DNA of 64,000 bases, taken from assembly GCA_023105745.1 (NCBI GenBank), contig JALGQZ010000003.1, positions 76,110,696-76,174,695 on the forward strand, in the 5' to 3' direction. Position 1 is the stretch's first letter, and every line of letters begins with the position of its first letter. The position numbers and the translations under genes are program-made. The stretch comes from Austropuccinia psidii (Eukaryota; Basidiomycota; Pucciniomycetes; Pucciniales; Sphaerophragmiaceae). The notes below the pieces were generated by a model. The model saw nothing but the letters and a program-made list of their open reading frames with translations. It did not search any database and was not told the DNA's origin. Shown here piece after piece: positions 43,991 through 57,000 of the stretch.

Positions 43991-45911
43991 TGTGAGCCTT
44001 GAGGTATATTTTACATACCCAAATAGGCCACAATTATCTTAAAAAGAAATTTTGAATTATGCATAACTCATAAGTCATGCATATATTCAGAATTCTTCAA
44101 TTTTGATTTCAGAAAAGATAAATACCTTTTTATTTAGTAAGTAAATCCATGGATTTAAGGCCAGATTTGGATTCTACACAAAAATTCACCTAGGGTAGCC
44201 CCATAGAGTGAATAAGCTCAATTTAAGTATTTAAGGTGGTAAAATGGAAAATACTTCAATACCACATCATTAATACCACATAAAAGATCCGTGAAAACTT
44301 TTGTTTTTCTTGATTTTTAGCCAAAATAATGGGAAAGTGAGAAATCCCATGTTACATATAAACTAAGAATAGTGTTATGCATGTTTTGAGCACTTAATAT
44401 TATGGTATTCTCACATAGACTTTTGGTACACCCATAGTGGATATCTCACTTTAAGCTTAAATTACTATTTTGACGTAAAAATTAGGCAAGGGGGACAAAA
44501 GACATCAAAGAGAGCCAGGGTACCCAACTTCTGAGGCCTCAGAGGCGTGGATAGCTCCAGAGCATGGATCCATGGCTCATCTTGGCCCAATTGGTAAACT
44601 AAAACTCTTTGGGAACTTGGTTACCAAGTTACACCTACTGTAATCATAAGAAAAATAGCAAATAACCTGCTATTTTGACGTGCCAAGGAGGTAATAAGCT
44701 ACTTAGGCTCCTGTAACCACGTCAATTCTTGATGACTTTCCATGACTAGACCATAAAATAGTAATTAAACCCTTTTGGGATCCATATTCATTGATTTACC
44801 TCATAGCAACCAGCAAAATACTGCTATTTCTATTCTACGTAGAAATGAGGTAAAAACTTCAAAAATTCATTAAAAATACAATTTTTAATTAATCTTCCTG
44901 AAACTTTCAGGACCAATGAAGAACTGTATTATCTATGGTACAACCAAAAAGAATTATGGTTTTACTAGTAAAATGAAAAGTTTTACTTACAGTCCATTCT
45001 TGACCATTCTACGTGAAACACTGAATCTTCAAAAATTCACAGTAATTACAACCTGTGATGAAATTGGCAATAACATTGATAACTTTGAGAAATTGATTAT
45101 TATCTTAGAACAAAAGAAGATTTACAGATGTTACTCCTTTTATTCTTAACCATATTGGGGTTGGTAGTCACGTAAAAGCATCAATTAAGTAATTATGATA
45201 ATCTTATGTGACAACAGATGATGCAATCATTAATCCAAAAAGGATTATTGTTTTCTCACTCACTGGTTTTTCAGTTTGCTCCATGGCACGCCTCTGTGAG
45301 CTGTTGTTGACTTAAAAGAAGCCTATCCTTGCTGTTTTTTCCGTATCATCATCTTATCAATTTATTAAATCATTATTACCAACAAGTAAGTCTTAATTAA
45401 AGCTATTCTTAAGTGTTTTAAATCTTTCAGAATCAACCAGAAAGACGTGAAATCGTAGAATCCAACTATATTTTGTTGTAATACTGTTATAAATCCTTTT
45501 GATCCCTTAAATCCACAATTCCACGTCAAATTTCTCTACTCTTACCTATCAATAAGTTCTTTGGAGTATTAGTGAGTCATCTATTCTTAATTCTTAAAGT
45601 TTTTCTCTAGTAATAGTTTTCTTCAAGAATTATCTTTATAATTATTCTTGCAAAAGATAATTATATATTAAAATAATTTTATTATTTTAATAAAGAAGTT
45701 TTTATTATTAAATTCTTCTTGTAATTGATTCTTGTAGACAATTACTTGCTCACTGTTAAAATCACTAGTAGTGTTTAACACGTGAAAGAAATAATTTTTT
45801 AATTATTTAATTTTGGTTATAATAATACTTTATTATTATATTTCATAATAACAGACATAGTACTGCTGATTAATAGTAATATTATCATCAGTTTCATAGT
45901 CACATCTTACA
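43991..45911 (+). repeat. LTR-B, 3' copy of B2
   Basis: 1921 bp from TGTGAGCCTTGAGGTAT to CATAGTCACATCTTACA, then GAATT (45912-45916), the target duplication. Near-identical to 25324-27241 with scattered differences. No gene inside. Confidence 0.95.
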
Positions 45912-45916
45912 GAATT

Positions 45917-48450
45917 CCATTTGGGATAAAAATGCACCTTCCCATTATCAAAGAATGATGAATACCATATTCCCTGAAGAATTATCAGAAGGATGGTTAA
46001 TTATCTATATTGATGATATTATAGTCTGCTCAGAAACTTGGGAAAATAACCTTACAAGACTAGAAAGGGTACTACAGAAAATAGTCCAAGTGAACATGAA
46101 AATTTCCTTGAAAAAGTGTCATTTTGCATATAGTGAGTTAGAAGCACTAGGACATGTTGTATCTGGACTCAGTCTAGGCATAGACAAAAATAAAGTAGCA
46201 GAAGTACTACTTAAACCAATGCCTCAAACGAAAAAAGAAATGCAATCATTTCTAGGATTTGCTGGTTACTATAGACAGCATATAAAGGACTTTGCAAAAA
46301 TTGCTAAATCCTTGTATAAGCTATGTGACCAACAAACAGTCTGTAAAATGACATAAGAAAGAGTTAAGGCATATGAAGAATTGAAAAATTCCTTAACAAA
46401 TGCCCCATTTCTTCTAATGCCAGATTGGGAACTACCCTTTAAACTTTACATTGATGCTTGTGGAGAAGGACTAGGTGCTGCACTTCACCAAATACAAATT
46501 ATCAATGATAAACCAGTGGAAGGACCAATTTGTTTCATTTCAAGGCAGATAAAGCCAACAGAAGCAAGGTATGGAGAAAGCCAAATGGAATACCTCTGCT
46601 TAGTGTGGGCTCTACAAAAATTACATTATTATTTGGATGGAACAGTATTTGATGTGATCACAGACTGTAATGCTGTAAAATCTCTATTAAACATGAAAAC
46701 CGCACATAGAAATATGCTGAGATGGCAAATAGCTATCCAAGAATATAGAGGAAATATGACTATTGTGCATAAGTCTGGAAATATTCATAAAAATGCAGAT
46801 GGTCTTAGCAGATGGGCTTTAGCAAATACCCCTGACAATCCAGCATGGGTACCACAAGAAGAACACCATATAGAAGGAATATGTGTTACAGACATTGGCA
46901 CAGAATTCTTTAACCAAGTTAAAGAAAGCTATAAGACAGACAAAAATTGCCATATCTTAAGCCAACTTCTATTGAAAGACTGCAAAGACCCATCACTTTC
47001 ATCAAAACTAGATGAAACATGAAAAAAGGCATATGATGAAGGAAGATTCCACCTCCTTGATGGAATCCTCTACCATAGAACAAAACACACATGTGCTATG
47101 ACCTTAACAGATAGAACACTAATAAACACTATTTTACATGAGTGCCATGATAGTGTTGCATCTGGACATCTCTCAGAAGATAGGACACTAGAGAGGGTGA
47201 AAACCTGCTCTTGGTGGCCAAATTGGAAGAAAGATGTTTCAGAGTACTGCCAAACCTGTGACAGATGCCAAAACACCAACAGAGCTACAGGAAATAAATT
47301 TGGAATGATGATCCAAATCCAAGAACCAAAATCCCCATGGGAAATAGCTCATATGGATTGGGTAACAGCATTACCTCCAGGAGGAGACAGGAGTTATAAT
47401 GCATGCCTAGTGTTAGTTGAAAGGTACAGTAAAACTCCCATGTTCTTACCATGTCACAAAGATGACACAGCTATGGATACAGCCATAATGATATGGAATA
47501 AAGTCATTAGCCACACAGGCTTATTCCAAAACATTATAAGTGACAGAGACCCAAAGTTCACTTCAGCATTATGGACAAATCTCCATAACTTGTTTGGGAC
47601 AAAGTTATCATTCTCAACAGCTTATCATCCTCAAACTGATGGTTTAGCAGAAAGAATGATACAGACCTTAGAGGACATTATCAGAAGATTCTGTGCTTAT
47701 GGGCTAGAATTCAAAGATTCTGATGTTTTTTCCCATGATTGGTGTACACCAATACCAGCACTGGAGCTGGCATATAAAACATCAATCCATTCTTCTACTG
47801 GAAAAACACCAGCAATGCTAGAAAAAGGTTGGAATCCAAGACTTCCTTATGATACCCTCAAAAAGGACTTAGTGGATATACATCCAACAGCAAGCAGCTT
47901 TAAAATAATGCTTGACAAGGCAAGACACCATGCAAACAGATGTATGCAAGATTCTTTCAAATATGCAAAAGAAAGATGGGATAAAAGTCATAAGCCACCT
48001 GATTTCCAAATAGGAGACTTGGTTGTAGTATCAACCCTTAATTTAAATAACATAAAAGGCCCAAAGAAATTGAAATATTCCTTTGCAGGACCATTTATGA
48101 TAAAAGCACTTCATGGACCGAATTCTGTGCAATTGGAACTCACAGGTGAACTAATGAACAAACACCCAACTTTCCCTGTAAGTCTGATAAAGCCTTACAG
48201 CTCATGTGACAAGGAGTTATTTCCACTAACAAATAAACCCCCACTTGAAATTCCCCCCTTGGAAGAAGGAGAGGAAAAGAAAATAGTAAAAGTCCTTAAA
48301 GAAAGAAGGACAACAAACAAAAAAGAAAGGGAATACCTTGTAAGGTATAGAAATTCAACTCAAGAAGATGAATGGCTACTTGAGAAAGATATAAGAAATG
48401 CTGATAAACTATGAAGAAGGTTCAGACATGAAAGAAATCCTGAAAAATAG
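45917..48450 (+). pseudogene. Element E pol C-part: RT, RNase H, integrase, tail; broken
   Basis: Continues the frame broken at 25323. PFGIK is followed by a 1-bp loss in a run of A, then [21 protein letters not shown] (catalytic box intact), [12 protein letters not shown], a stop at 46354 (KMT*), RNase H ([24 protein letters not shown]), a stop at 47020 (LDET*), integrase zinc part (HECHDSVASGH, CQTCDRCQ), core ([24 protein letters not shown] intact), [34 protein letters not shown], a stop at 48412 and RRFRHERN to about 48450. Similar to B along the whole length, but clearly a separate family. Confidence 0.92.
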
Positions 48451-48568
48451 AAAAGTTAAGCATTATTGAGCTTCAATACTAACAAAGTCTATTGAAGAGG
48501 TAGGACAGTGGATGATACCCTAATTACACATATCAGATTGTGGTACAATCTTTTTTGGTGGTGGGGAA
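48451..48568 (+). other. 3' untranslated region and polypurine tract of E
   Basis: Spacer after the coding end, closing with GGTGGTGGGGAA (48557-48568) directly before the 3' LTR. No gene. Confidence 0.72.
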
Positions 48569-50183
48569 TGTGAGCCTTTGAGATATGACCAAATACCCAA
48601 TAAGGTCACAAGAAAGACTCAGAATAATTATACCTTTAAGATAATTATACCAAAATTACTTAGAATAATTATACATTAAAAATAATTACTTCAAAAATAC
48701 AAAAATACCATAAATTAATACAAAAATTGGTTTAACTTGAAATCCAATGAACCAAAATTTGAAAGAAATTATACCATTGGATTCCCCATGGTAAAATACA
48801 CATATACCATTTTTATGGCATATCTGTAAAGTCAATATTTAATGAGTTATAAGGAATAATACCTTATAAAAGCCATAAATCCTTATTTATTTCAACAACC
48901 AATGAAACAACATGTGAAATAAGTTGTACCATTGGATTCCCCATGAAAATTCACACATAAAACAATTAATGAGCCAATTTTCAAAGTTCATACTTAAGGG
49001 ATTAACCTGAATATATGCACTTTTTTGGTCAACGCATATATTCAAGGATCATAGTTAATATCTCTTAAACTATACAAGATAGAGTGATGAACCAAAAATA
49101 AAGCTACCACGTAATTACTGTAGGAACACATATATAAACTTTATTTTACAAATTATAATGAAGGTTAAAACCTATGATGAAATATTGATAAAAATCAACA
49201 GAGCTGTTGACCACTTTGTTGTGAAAGTGGTCCAAACTTAGAAAAAAGTACACAGTTGGATTCTACTAGTTCATTCGTGAAGAATGACGTAATTCTTACT
49301 ATTATATTCAGGGTATAACCCTCTGAAATCATGGTTTGAAGTTTGAAATATTGAATGTCGACAGAAAAGATGAGTTACAAGAAAAATCATCAAAATTAGA
49401 GTTTTGATGATGTAATGAAAGGCTCTTGGCAGCATAATAAGGTTATGTCAGGCTATCAGAATTCACTCTCTGAATTTCTGTAGCGTGTAAAACTTAAAAG
49501 TTATTAAAGATCAAAGTTTGAGCTTAAATTGAGCAGCTATGATCACCTACTGTAACCTTAAATTAAGTTTAACAGTCATATGAGTGATAAAACTGGTGAA
49601 TACTATTAGTTTATGATTAAAACTAATAAAACTCACGAAATTTGCGGTTCTTCCAAGCCTCTGATGTCATCAACGTTAGAGTTATAGTGATAACTCTAAA
49701 TAATGGTGTAATAATGATGCAATATGGTTTGATCATGATTTAATCATCTCCAAACCTTAAAATATTGATCAATTCCAGTGGATATGATCAGCACACGTCT
49801 ACTAGAAGCCTGCTGGACTCCAGGAGGGAGGTATTTACTATAAATAGAGCTCTTTTTACTCTATTTTCCCCTCAGACGCATCAAAAACATTAAATCAATT
49901 AAATCAAAGGTAATTTCTTTATTCTTTAAATATAAAAAACTATTATATTATTAAAGACCAAAGACCACCTTGTCATAATCATCTATTTTGACGTGATTAA
50001 ATCATTTATTTAATTGTTTTCGCTAAAAATCTCTCTAAAAACTCATTTCCATGTAAAAATCAAGATTATTAGTAATTTTTCTTCATTTCTATTGTAAATA
50101 AAATTTGAAGAGGTTGTATTTATATTTTTTGGCGTAAAATATTTCAAAATTATTCTATTAAGTGTCAAAAGTAGATTATTTAC
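48569..50183 (+). repeat. LTR-E, 3' copy, first part
   Basis: Starts TGTGAGCCTTTGAGATATG and matches 19305 onwards, including the TATA box at 49839-49847. It is cut at 50183 by LTR-B3 and resumes at 62407. The two parts sum to 2026 bp, identical to the 5' copy. Confidence 0.94.
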
Positions 50184-51965
50184 TGTGAGCCTTGAGGTAT
50201 ATTTTACATACCCAAATAGGCCACAATTTTCTTAAAAAGAAATTTTGAATTGTGCATAACTCATAAGTCGTGCATATATCCAAAATTCATCATTTTCAAT
50301 TTCAGAAAAGATGAATAACTTTTTATTGAGTAAGTAAATCCATGGATTTAAGACCGGATTTGGATTCTACACAAAAATTCACCTAGGGTAGCCCCATAGA
50401 GTGAATAAGCTCAATTTAAGTATTTGAGGTGGTAAAATGGAAAATACTTCAATACCACATCATTAATACCACATAAAAGATCCGTGAAGATTTTTGTTTT
50501 TCTTGATTTTAAGCCAAAATAATGGGAAAGTGAGAAATCCCATGTTATATATACACTAAGAATAGTGTTATGCATGTTTTGAGCACTTAATATCATGGTA
50601 TTCTTACATGGACTTTTGGTACACCCATAGTGGATATCTCACTAAGCTTAAATTTCTATTTTTACGTGAAAAATAAGCAAGGGGGACAAAAGACATCAAA
50701 GAGAGCCAGGGTACCCAACTTCTGAGGCCTCAGAGGCGTGGATAGCTCCAGAGCATGGATCCATGGCTCATCTTGGCCCAATTGGTAAACTAAAACTCTT
50801 TGGGAACTTGGTTACCAAGTTACACCTACTGTATTCATAAGAAAATAGCAAATAACCTGCTATTTTGACGTGCCAAGGAGGTAATGAGCTACTTAGCCTC
50901 CTGTAACCATGTCAATTCTTGATGACTTTCCATGAATAGACCCTAAAAGAGTAATCAAAACCCTTTTGGGACCCATATTCATTGATTTACCTCATAGCAA
51001 TCAGCAAAATACTGCTATTTGCAATTCTACGTAGAAATGAGGTAAAACCTTCAAAAATTCATTAAAAATACAATTCTTAATGAATCTTTCTGAAACTTTC
51101 AGGACTAATAGAGAACTTTATTAACTATGGTACAACCAAAAAGAATTATGGTTTTACTAGTAAAATCCAAAGTTTTACTTACAGTCCATTTTTGACCATT
51201 CTACGTGAAACACTGAATCTTCAAAAATTCACAGTAATTACAACCTGTGATGAAATTGGCAATAACTTTGATAACTTTGAGAAATCAATGATTATTTTAG
51301 AATAAAAGAAGATTTACAGATGTTACTCCTTTTATTCTTCACCATATTGGGGTTGGTAGTCACGTAAAAACATCAATTAAGTAATTATGATAATCTTACG
51401 TGACAATTGATGATGCAATCAATAATCCAAAAGGGTTTATTGTTTTCTCACTAACTGGTTTTTCAGTTTGCTCCATGGCACGCCTCTGTGAGCTGTTGTT
51501 GACTTAAAAGAGGCCTCTTCTTGCTGTTTTTTCCACAGAATAATCATCTTATCAATTTATTAAATCATTATTACCAACAAGTAAGTATGGGTTACAAGCT
51601 ATTCTTAAGTGTTTTAAATCTTTCAGAATCAACCAGAAAGACGTGAAATCATAGAATCCAACTATACATTGTTGTAATACTGCTATAAATCCTTTTGATC
51701 CCTTAAATCCACAATTCCACGTCAAATTTCTCTACTTTTATCTATCAATAAGTTCTTTGGAGTATTAGTGAGTCATTTATCTTTAATTCTTAAAGTTTTT
51801 CTCTAGTAATAGTTTTCTTTAAGAATTATCTTTATCATTATTCTTGTAAAAGATAATTATATATTAAAATAATTTTATTATTTTAATAAAAGAAGTTTTT
51901 ATTATTAAATTCTTCTTGTAATTGATTCTTGTAGACAATTACTGCACACAGTTATAATCACTAGT

Positions 51966-53887
51966 TGTAAGATGTGACTATGAAACTGATGATAATATTA
52001 CTATTAATCAACAGTACTATGTCTGTTCTTATGAAATATAATAATAAAATATTATTATAACCACAATTAAATAATTAAAAAATTATTTCTTTCACGTGTT
52101 AAGCACTACTAGTGATTTTAACAGTGAGCAAGTAATTGTCTACAAGAATCAATTACAAGAAGAATTTAATAATAAAAGACTTCTTTATTAAAATAATAAA
52201 ATTATTTTAATATATAATTATCTTTTGCAAGAATAATTATAAAGATAATTCTTGAAGAAAACTATTACTAGAGAAAAACTTTAAGAATTAAAGATAAATG
52301 ACTCACTAATACTCCAAAGAACTTATTGATAATAAAAGTAGAGAAATTTGACGTGGAATTGTGGATTTAAGGGATCAAAATGATTTATAACAGTATTACA
52401 ACAATATATAGCTGGATTCTATGATTTCACGTCTTTCTGATTGATTCTGAAAGAATTAAAACACTTAAGAATAGTTGAACTAATACTTACTTGTTGGTAA
52501 TAAAGATTTAATAAATTGATAAGATGATGATACGGAAAAAACAGCAAGAATAAGCTTCTTTTAAGTCAACAACAGCTCACAGAGGCGTGCCATGGAGCAA
52601 ACTGAAAAACCAGTGAGTGAGAAAACAATAAACCCTTTTGGATTAATGATTGCATCATCTGTTGTCACGTAAGATAATCATAATTACTTAATTGATGCTT
52701 TTACGTGACTACCAACCCCAATATGGTTAAGAATAAAAGGAGTAACATCTGTAAATCTTCTTTTATTCCAAAATAATCATTGATTTCTCAAAGTTATCAA
52801 TGTTATTGCCAATTTAATCACAGGTTGTAATTACAGTGAATTTTTGAAGATTCAGTGTTTCACGTAGAATGGTCAAAAATGGACTGTAAGTAAAACGTTT
52901 AATTTTACTAGTAAAACCATAATTCTTTTTGGTTGTACCATAGATAATACAGTTCTTCATTGGTCCTGAAAGTTTCAGGAAGATTCATTAAGAATTGTAT
53001 TTTTAATGAATTTTTGAAGTTTTTACCTCATTTCTACGTAGAATTGCAAATAGCAGTATTTTGCTGGTTGCTATGAGGTAAATCAATGAATATGGATCCC
53101 AAAAGGGTTTAATTACTCTTTTAGGGTCTAGTCATGGAAAGTCATCAAGAATTGACGTGGTTACAGGAGCCTAAGTAGCTTATTACCTCCTTGGCACGTC
53201 AAAATAGCAGGTTATTTGCTATTTTTCTTATGATTACAGTAGGTGTAACTTGGTAACCAAGTTCCCAAAGAGTTTTAGTTTACCAATTGGGCCAAGATGA
53301 GCCATGGATCCATGCTCTGGAGCTATCCACGCCTCTGAGGCTTCAGAAGTTGGGTACCCTGGCTCTCTTTGATGTCTTTTGTCCCCCTTGCTTAATTTTT
53401 ACGTCAAAATAGTAATTTAAGCTTAAAGTGAGATATCCACTATGGGTGTACCAAAAGTCCATGTAAGAATACCATAATATTAAGTGCTCAAAACATGCAT
53501 AACACTATTCTTAGTGTATATGTAACATGGGATTTCTCACTTTCCCATTATTTTGGCTAAAAATCAAGAAAAACAAAAATTTTCACGGATCTTTTATGTG
53601 GTATTAATGATGTGGTATTGAAGTATTTTCCATTTTACCACCTCAAATACTTATATTTAGCTTATTCACTCTATGGAGCTACCCTAGGTGAATTTTTGTG
53701 TAGAATCCAAATCTGGTCTTAAATCCATGGATTTACTTACTCAATAAAAAGTTATTCATTTTTTTCTGAAATTGAAAATGATGAATTTTGGATATATGCA
53801 TGACTTATGAGTTTTGCATAATTCAGAATTTCTTTTTAAGATAATTGTGGCCTATTTGGGTATGTAAAATATACCTCAAGGCTCACA
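51966..53887 (-). repeat. LTR-B, 3' LTR of B1
   Basis: 1922 bp; plus-strand ends TGTAAGATGTGACTATG and CTCAAGGCTCACA. Holds the 12-bp palindrome TTCTACGTAGAA near 53033 and about ten ACGT words. No gene is supported. Confidence 0.97.
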
Positions 53888-54027
53888 TTCCCTCCCACCA
53901 AAAAATAAAATTGTACTACAATTTTATTAGTGATAAAAGAATAAGGCCCCAAAGGGGGGTAATGTCCACTGTCCAACCTCTTCACATTACTCAGATCAAG
54001 TAATTTAAAGCACATTTATAGACATAT
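53888..54027 (-). other. 3' untranslated region and polypurine tract of B1
   Basis: Minus-strand GGTGGGAGGGAA (53888-53899) directly before the 3' LTR; the rest is the short spacer after the gag-pol stop. No gene. Confidence 0.78.
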
Positions 54028-57000
54028 TCAGGCTTGTGGCCTTCTTTCATGTCTAAATCTTCTTAAGAGTTTATCTGAGTCAGGTATTTCTGATTCTGCC
54101 ATCCATTCATCTTCATGTACTGGATTTCTATATCTGACAAGATATTCTCTTTGATTTTTACCCCTAAGTCTCCTTTCTTTAATGACTTTCTTTATCTTTC
54201 TGTCTTCATTCTGTTCCACAGGGGGCACAGTTAAAGGAGTTGGGTTCCTTAAAGGAAACAATTCTTTGTCAGCTGGTTGATAAGGTTTTATCAGGCTGAC
54301 TGGAAATGTGGGGTGTTTATTTTCCAATTCACCACTCAATTCCACTTGAACTGCATTGGTTCCATGTAAGGCAACAATAACAAAAGGTCCTACATAAGAA
54401 TCTTTAAGTTTCTTTGGGCCTTTGATATTATTAAAATTCAAGGTTGAAACTAGAACTAAGTCCCCTACTTTGAAGTCTGGTACTTTATGACTCTTGTCCC
54501 ACTTCTGTTTTGCATAATCAAAAGCATCATCCATACTTTGTTTTGCATGGTGTTTTACTTTATCAAGCATTAATTTGAAGCTGGAAGATGTAGGATGAAT
54601 GTCAATCAAGTCTTTCCTCAGTGTGTCTGCTGGGAGTCTTGGATTCCATCCTTTTTCTAACATAGCAGGAGTTTGTCCTGTGGAAGAATGGACTGATGTC
54701 TTGTATGCCAATTCTAATGCAGGTATTAGAGTGCACCAGTCATGGGTAAAGCCATCTGAGTCTTTAAATTCTAATCCATAAGCACAAAATCTCCTGATCA
54801 TGTCTTCTAAAGTTTGAATCATCCTCTCTGCTAGCCCATCTGTTTGAGGGTGATATGCTGTAGAGAATGATAACTTAGTCCCAAACAATCTATGAAGATT
54901 GGTCCAAAGTGCAGATGTGAACTTGGGGTCTCTGTCACTTATGATATTCTTAAATAACCCTGTATGAGAAATAACTCTACTCCATAAAAGAAGAGCTGTA
55001 TCCATAGCAGTGTCATCTTTATGACATGGTAAGAATATGGGAGTTTTGCTATATCTGTCTACAATGACTAAACAAGCATTATAACTTTTGTCACCACTTG
55101 GAGGAAGTGCTGTGACCCAATCCATGTGAACAACTTCCCACGGGGATTTTGGTTCTTGAATATGGATCATTAATCCAAATTTCTTGCCTGTACTCCTGTT
55201 TGCTTTTTGGCATCTATCACAGGTATGGCAATATTCAATGGTTTCTTTTCTCCAAGATGGCCACCATGCACAGTTCTTCACCTTTTCAAGTGTTCTGTCT
55301 TCTGATAGGTGTCCAGAGTAAATGCTATCATGGCATTCATGAAGAATGGTATTGATGAGCAATCTACTACACAATGTCATCACACAAGAATGTTTTGTTC
55401 TATGGTAAATAATCCCATCAAACAAGTGAAATCTTCCTTCAGAATAGGAATTTTTCCAAACTTCATCTAGTGTATTAACCAAAGATGTGTCTTTGCAGTC
55501 TTTATCCAATAAAGAAGTCAAGATATGGCAATTCTTGTCTTGTTTATAAGACTCTCTGACCTCTTCAAAGAATTCAGTCCCAATATCAGTTATGTTAATT
55601 CCTTCAATTGGAATCTGTGGTTCAGCTTCCAAAGGTACATAAGCTGGGTTATCAGGAGTGTTGGCTAAAGCCCATCTACTAAGTCCATCAGCATTTTTGT
55701 GAATGTTTCCTGATTTATGAACTATAGTCATGTTTCCTCTATATTCTTGAATGGCTATTTGCCATCTCAACATATGTCTGTTGGGAGTTTTCATGTTAAG
55801 AAGTGATTTCACGGCATTACAGTCAGTTATCACTTCAAAAACACTGCCATCAAGGTAATAGTGTAATTTCTCAAGTGCCCATACCAAACATAAGCACTCC
55901 ATTTGGCTTGCACCATATCTGGCTTCTGTTGGTTTGATTTGTCTTGAGATATAACAAACTGGTCCTTCTGTAGGTTTGTCATCAATAATTTGGACTTGGT
56001 GTAGGGCTGCCCCTAATCCATCCCCACATGCATCAATGTACAATTTAAAAGGAATATTCCAGTCAGGCATGAGGAGTAAAGGTGCTTCTGTAAGGGCTTT
56101 CTTTATCTTCTCATAAGCTTTAATTCTTTCCTGTGTCATTTCAAATACAGTCTGTTGATCACAGATTCTATAAAGTGACTTGGCTAGAATTGCAAAATCT
56201 TTCAAATGTTGCCTATAGTAACTAGCAAATCCAAGAAAAGACATCATTTCTTTTTTATTCTGGGGTATTGGCTTAAGTAACACTGCTGCTACTTTATTCT
56301 TGTCAATACCCAAGCTCAAACCAGAAACAACATGTCCTGATGCTTTGAGTTCTTCAAAACCAAAATTGCATTTCTTAAGTGAAATTTTCATGTTCACTTC
56401 TGCAACTTTATGAAGTACTCTTGCAAGTCTTTCAAGGTGCAAAGACCATGAGTCAGAACATATAATAATATAATCAATATAAATGATAAGCCATCCTTCA
56501 GACAATTCTGTGGGGAAGATGGTATTCATCATTCTTTGATAATGAGATGGAGCATTTTTAATGCCAAATGGCATTCTAAGATACTCATAAATACCACAGT
56601 GAGTGATAATTCTAAGTAATTTCTTAGCTTTAGGCGTCAAAACATTTTGATGAAAGCCTTTTAATGCATCCATTGATGTTATATACTTAGCTTTAGACAA
56701 TTGAGTCAAGGTTTCTTGAATTCTAGGGATTGGATACCTATCTGGAACTGTGTAGGTATTCAAAGCTCTAAAATCTCCAACCATTCTTGACTTATCATTA
56801 TGCCAAGCAATGATAACAGGTGTGGTCACTTCAACTTCCTCATTATGGCCTACTTTCCTTAGCACACCAAGTTGGATCAACTCTTGGATATGTTTTTCCA
56901 AGGCCTCTCTAGCTCTGGGACTGGCTGGATAAGCTGGTCTTCTAAGTACTGGAGGATATGGTCTGTCAATATTAAGAGTAATATCAACTTCATGTCCTCT

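Larger units (their letters stand above)
25324..45911 (+). mobile_element. Element B2: Ty3/gypsy retrotransposon, plus strand, TSD GAATT, interrupted by F
   Basis: LTRs 25324-27241 (1918 bp) and 43991-45911 (1921 bp), flanked by GAATT (25319-25323 and 45912-45916), inserted in the reverse transcriptase frame of element E between EYLRI and PFGIK. Gag-pol runs 27842-30820 and 41128-43851, split by element F. Net length without F is 10281 bp, against 10287 for B1. Coding differs from B1 mainly by three nonsense changes, at 30479 (TCA to TAA), 41617 (CAG to TAG) and 43072 (GAA to TAA), as judged against B1. The reverse transcriptase box is the normal YIDD. Confidence 0.95.
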
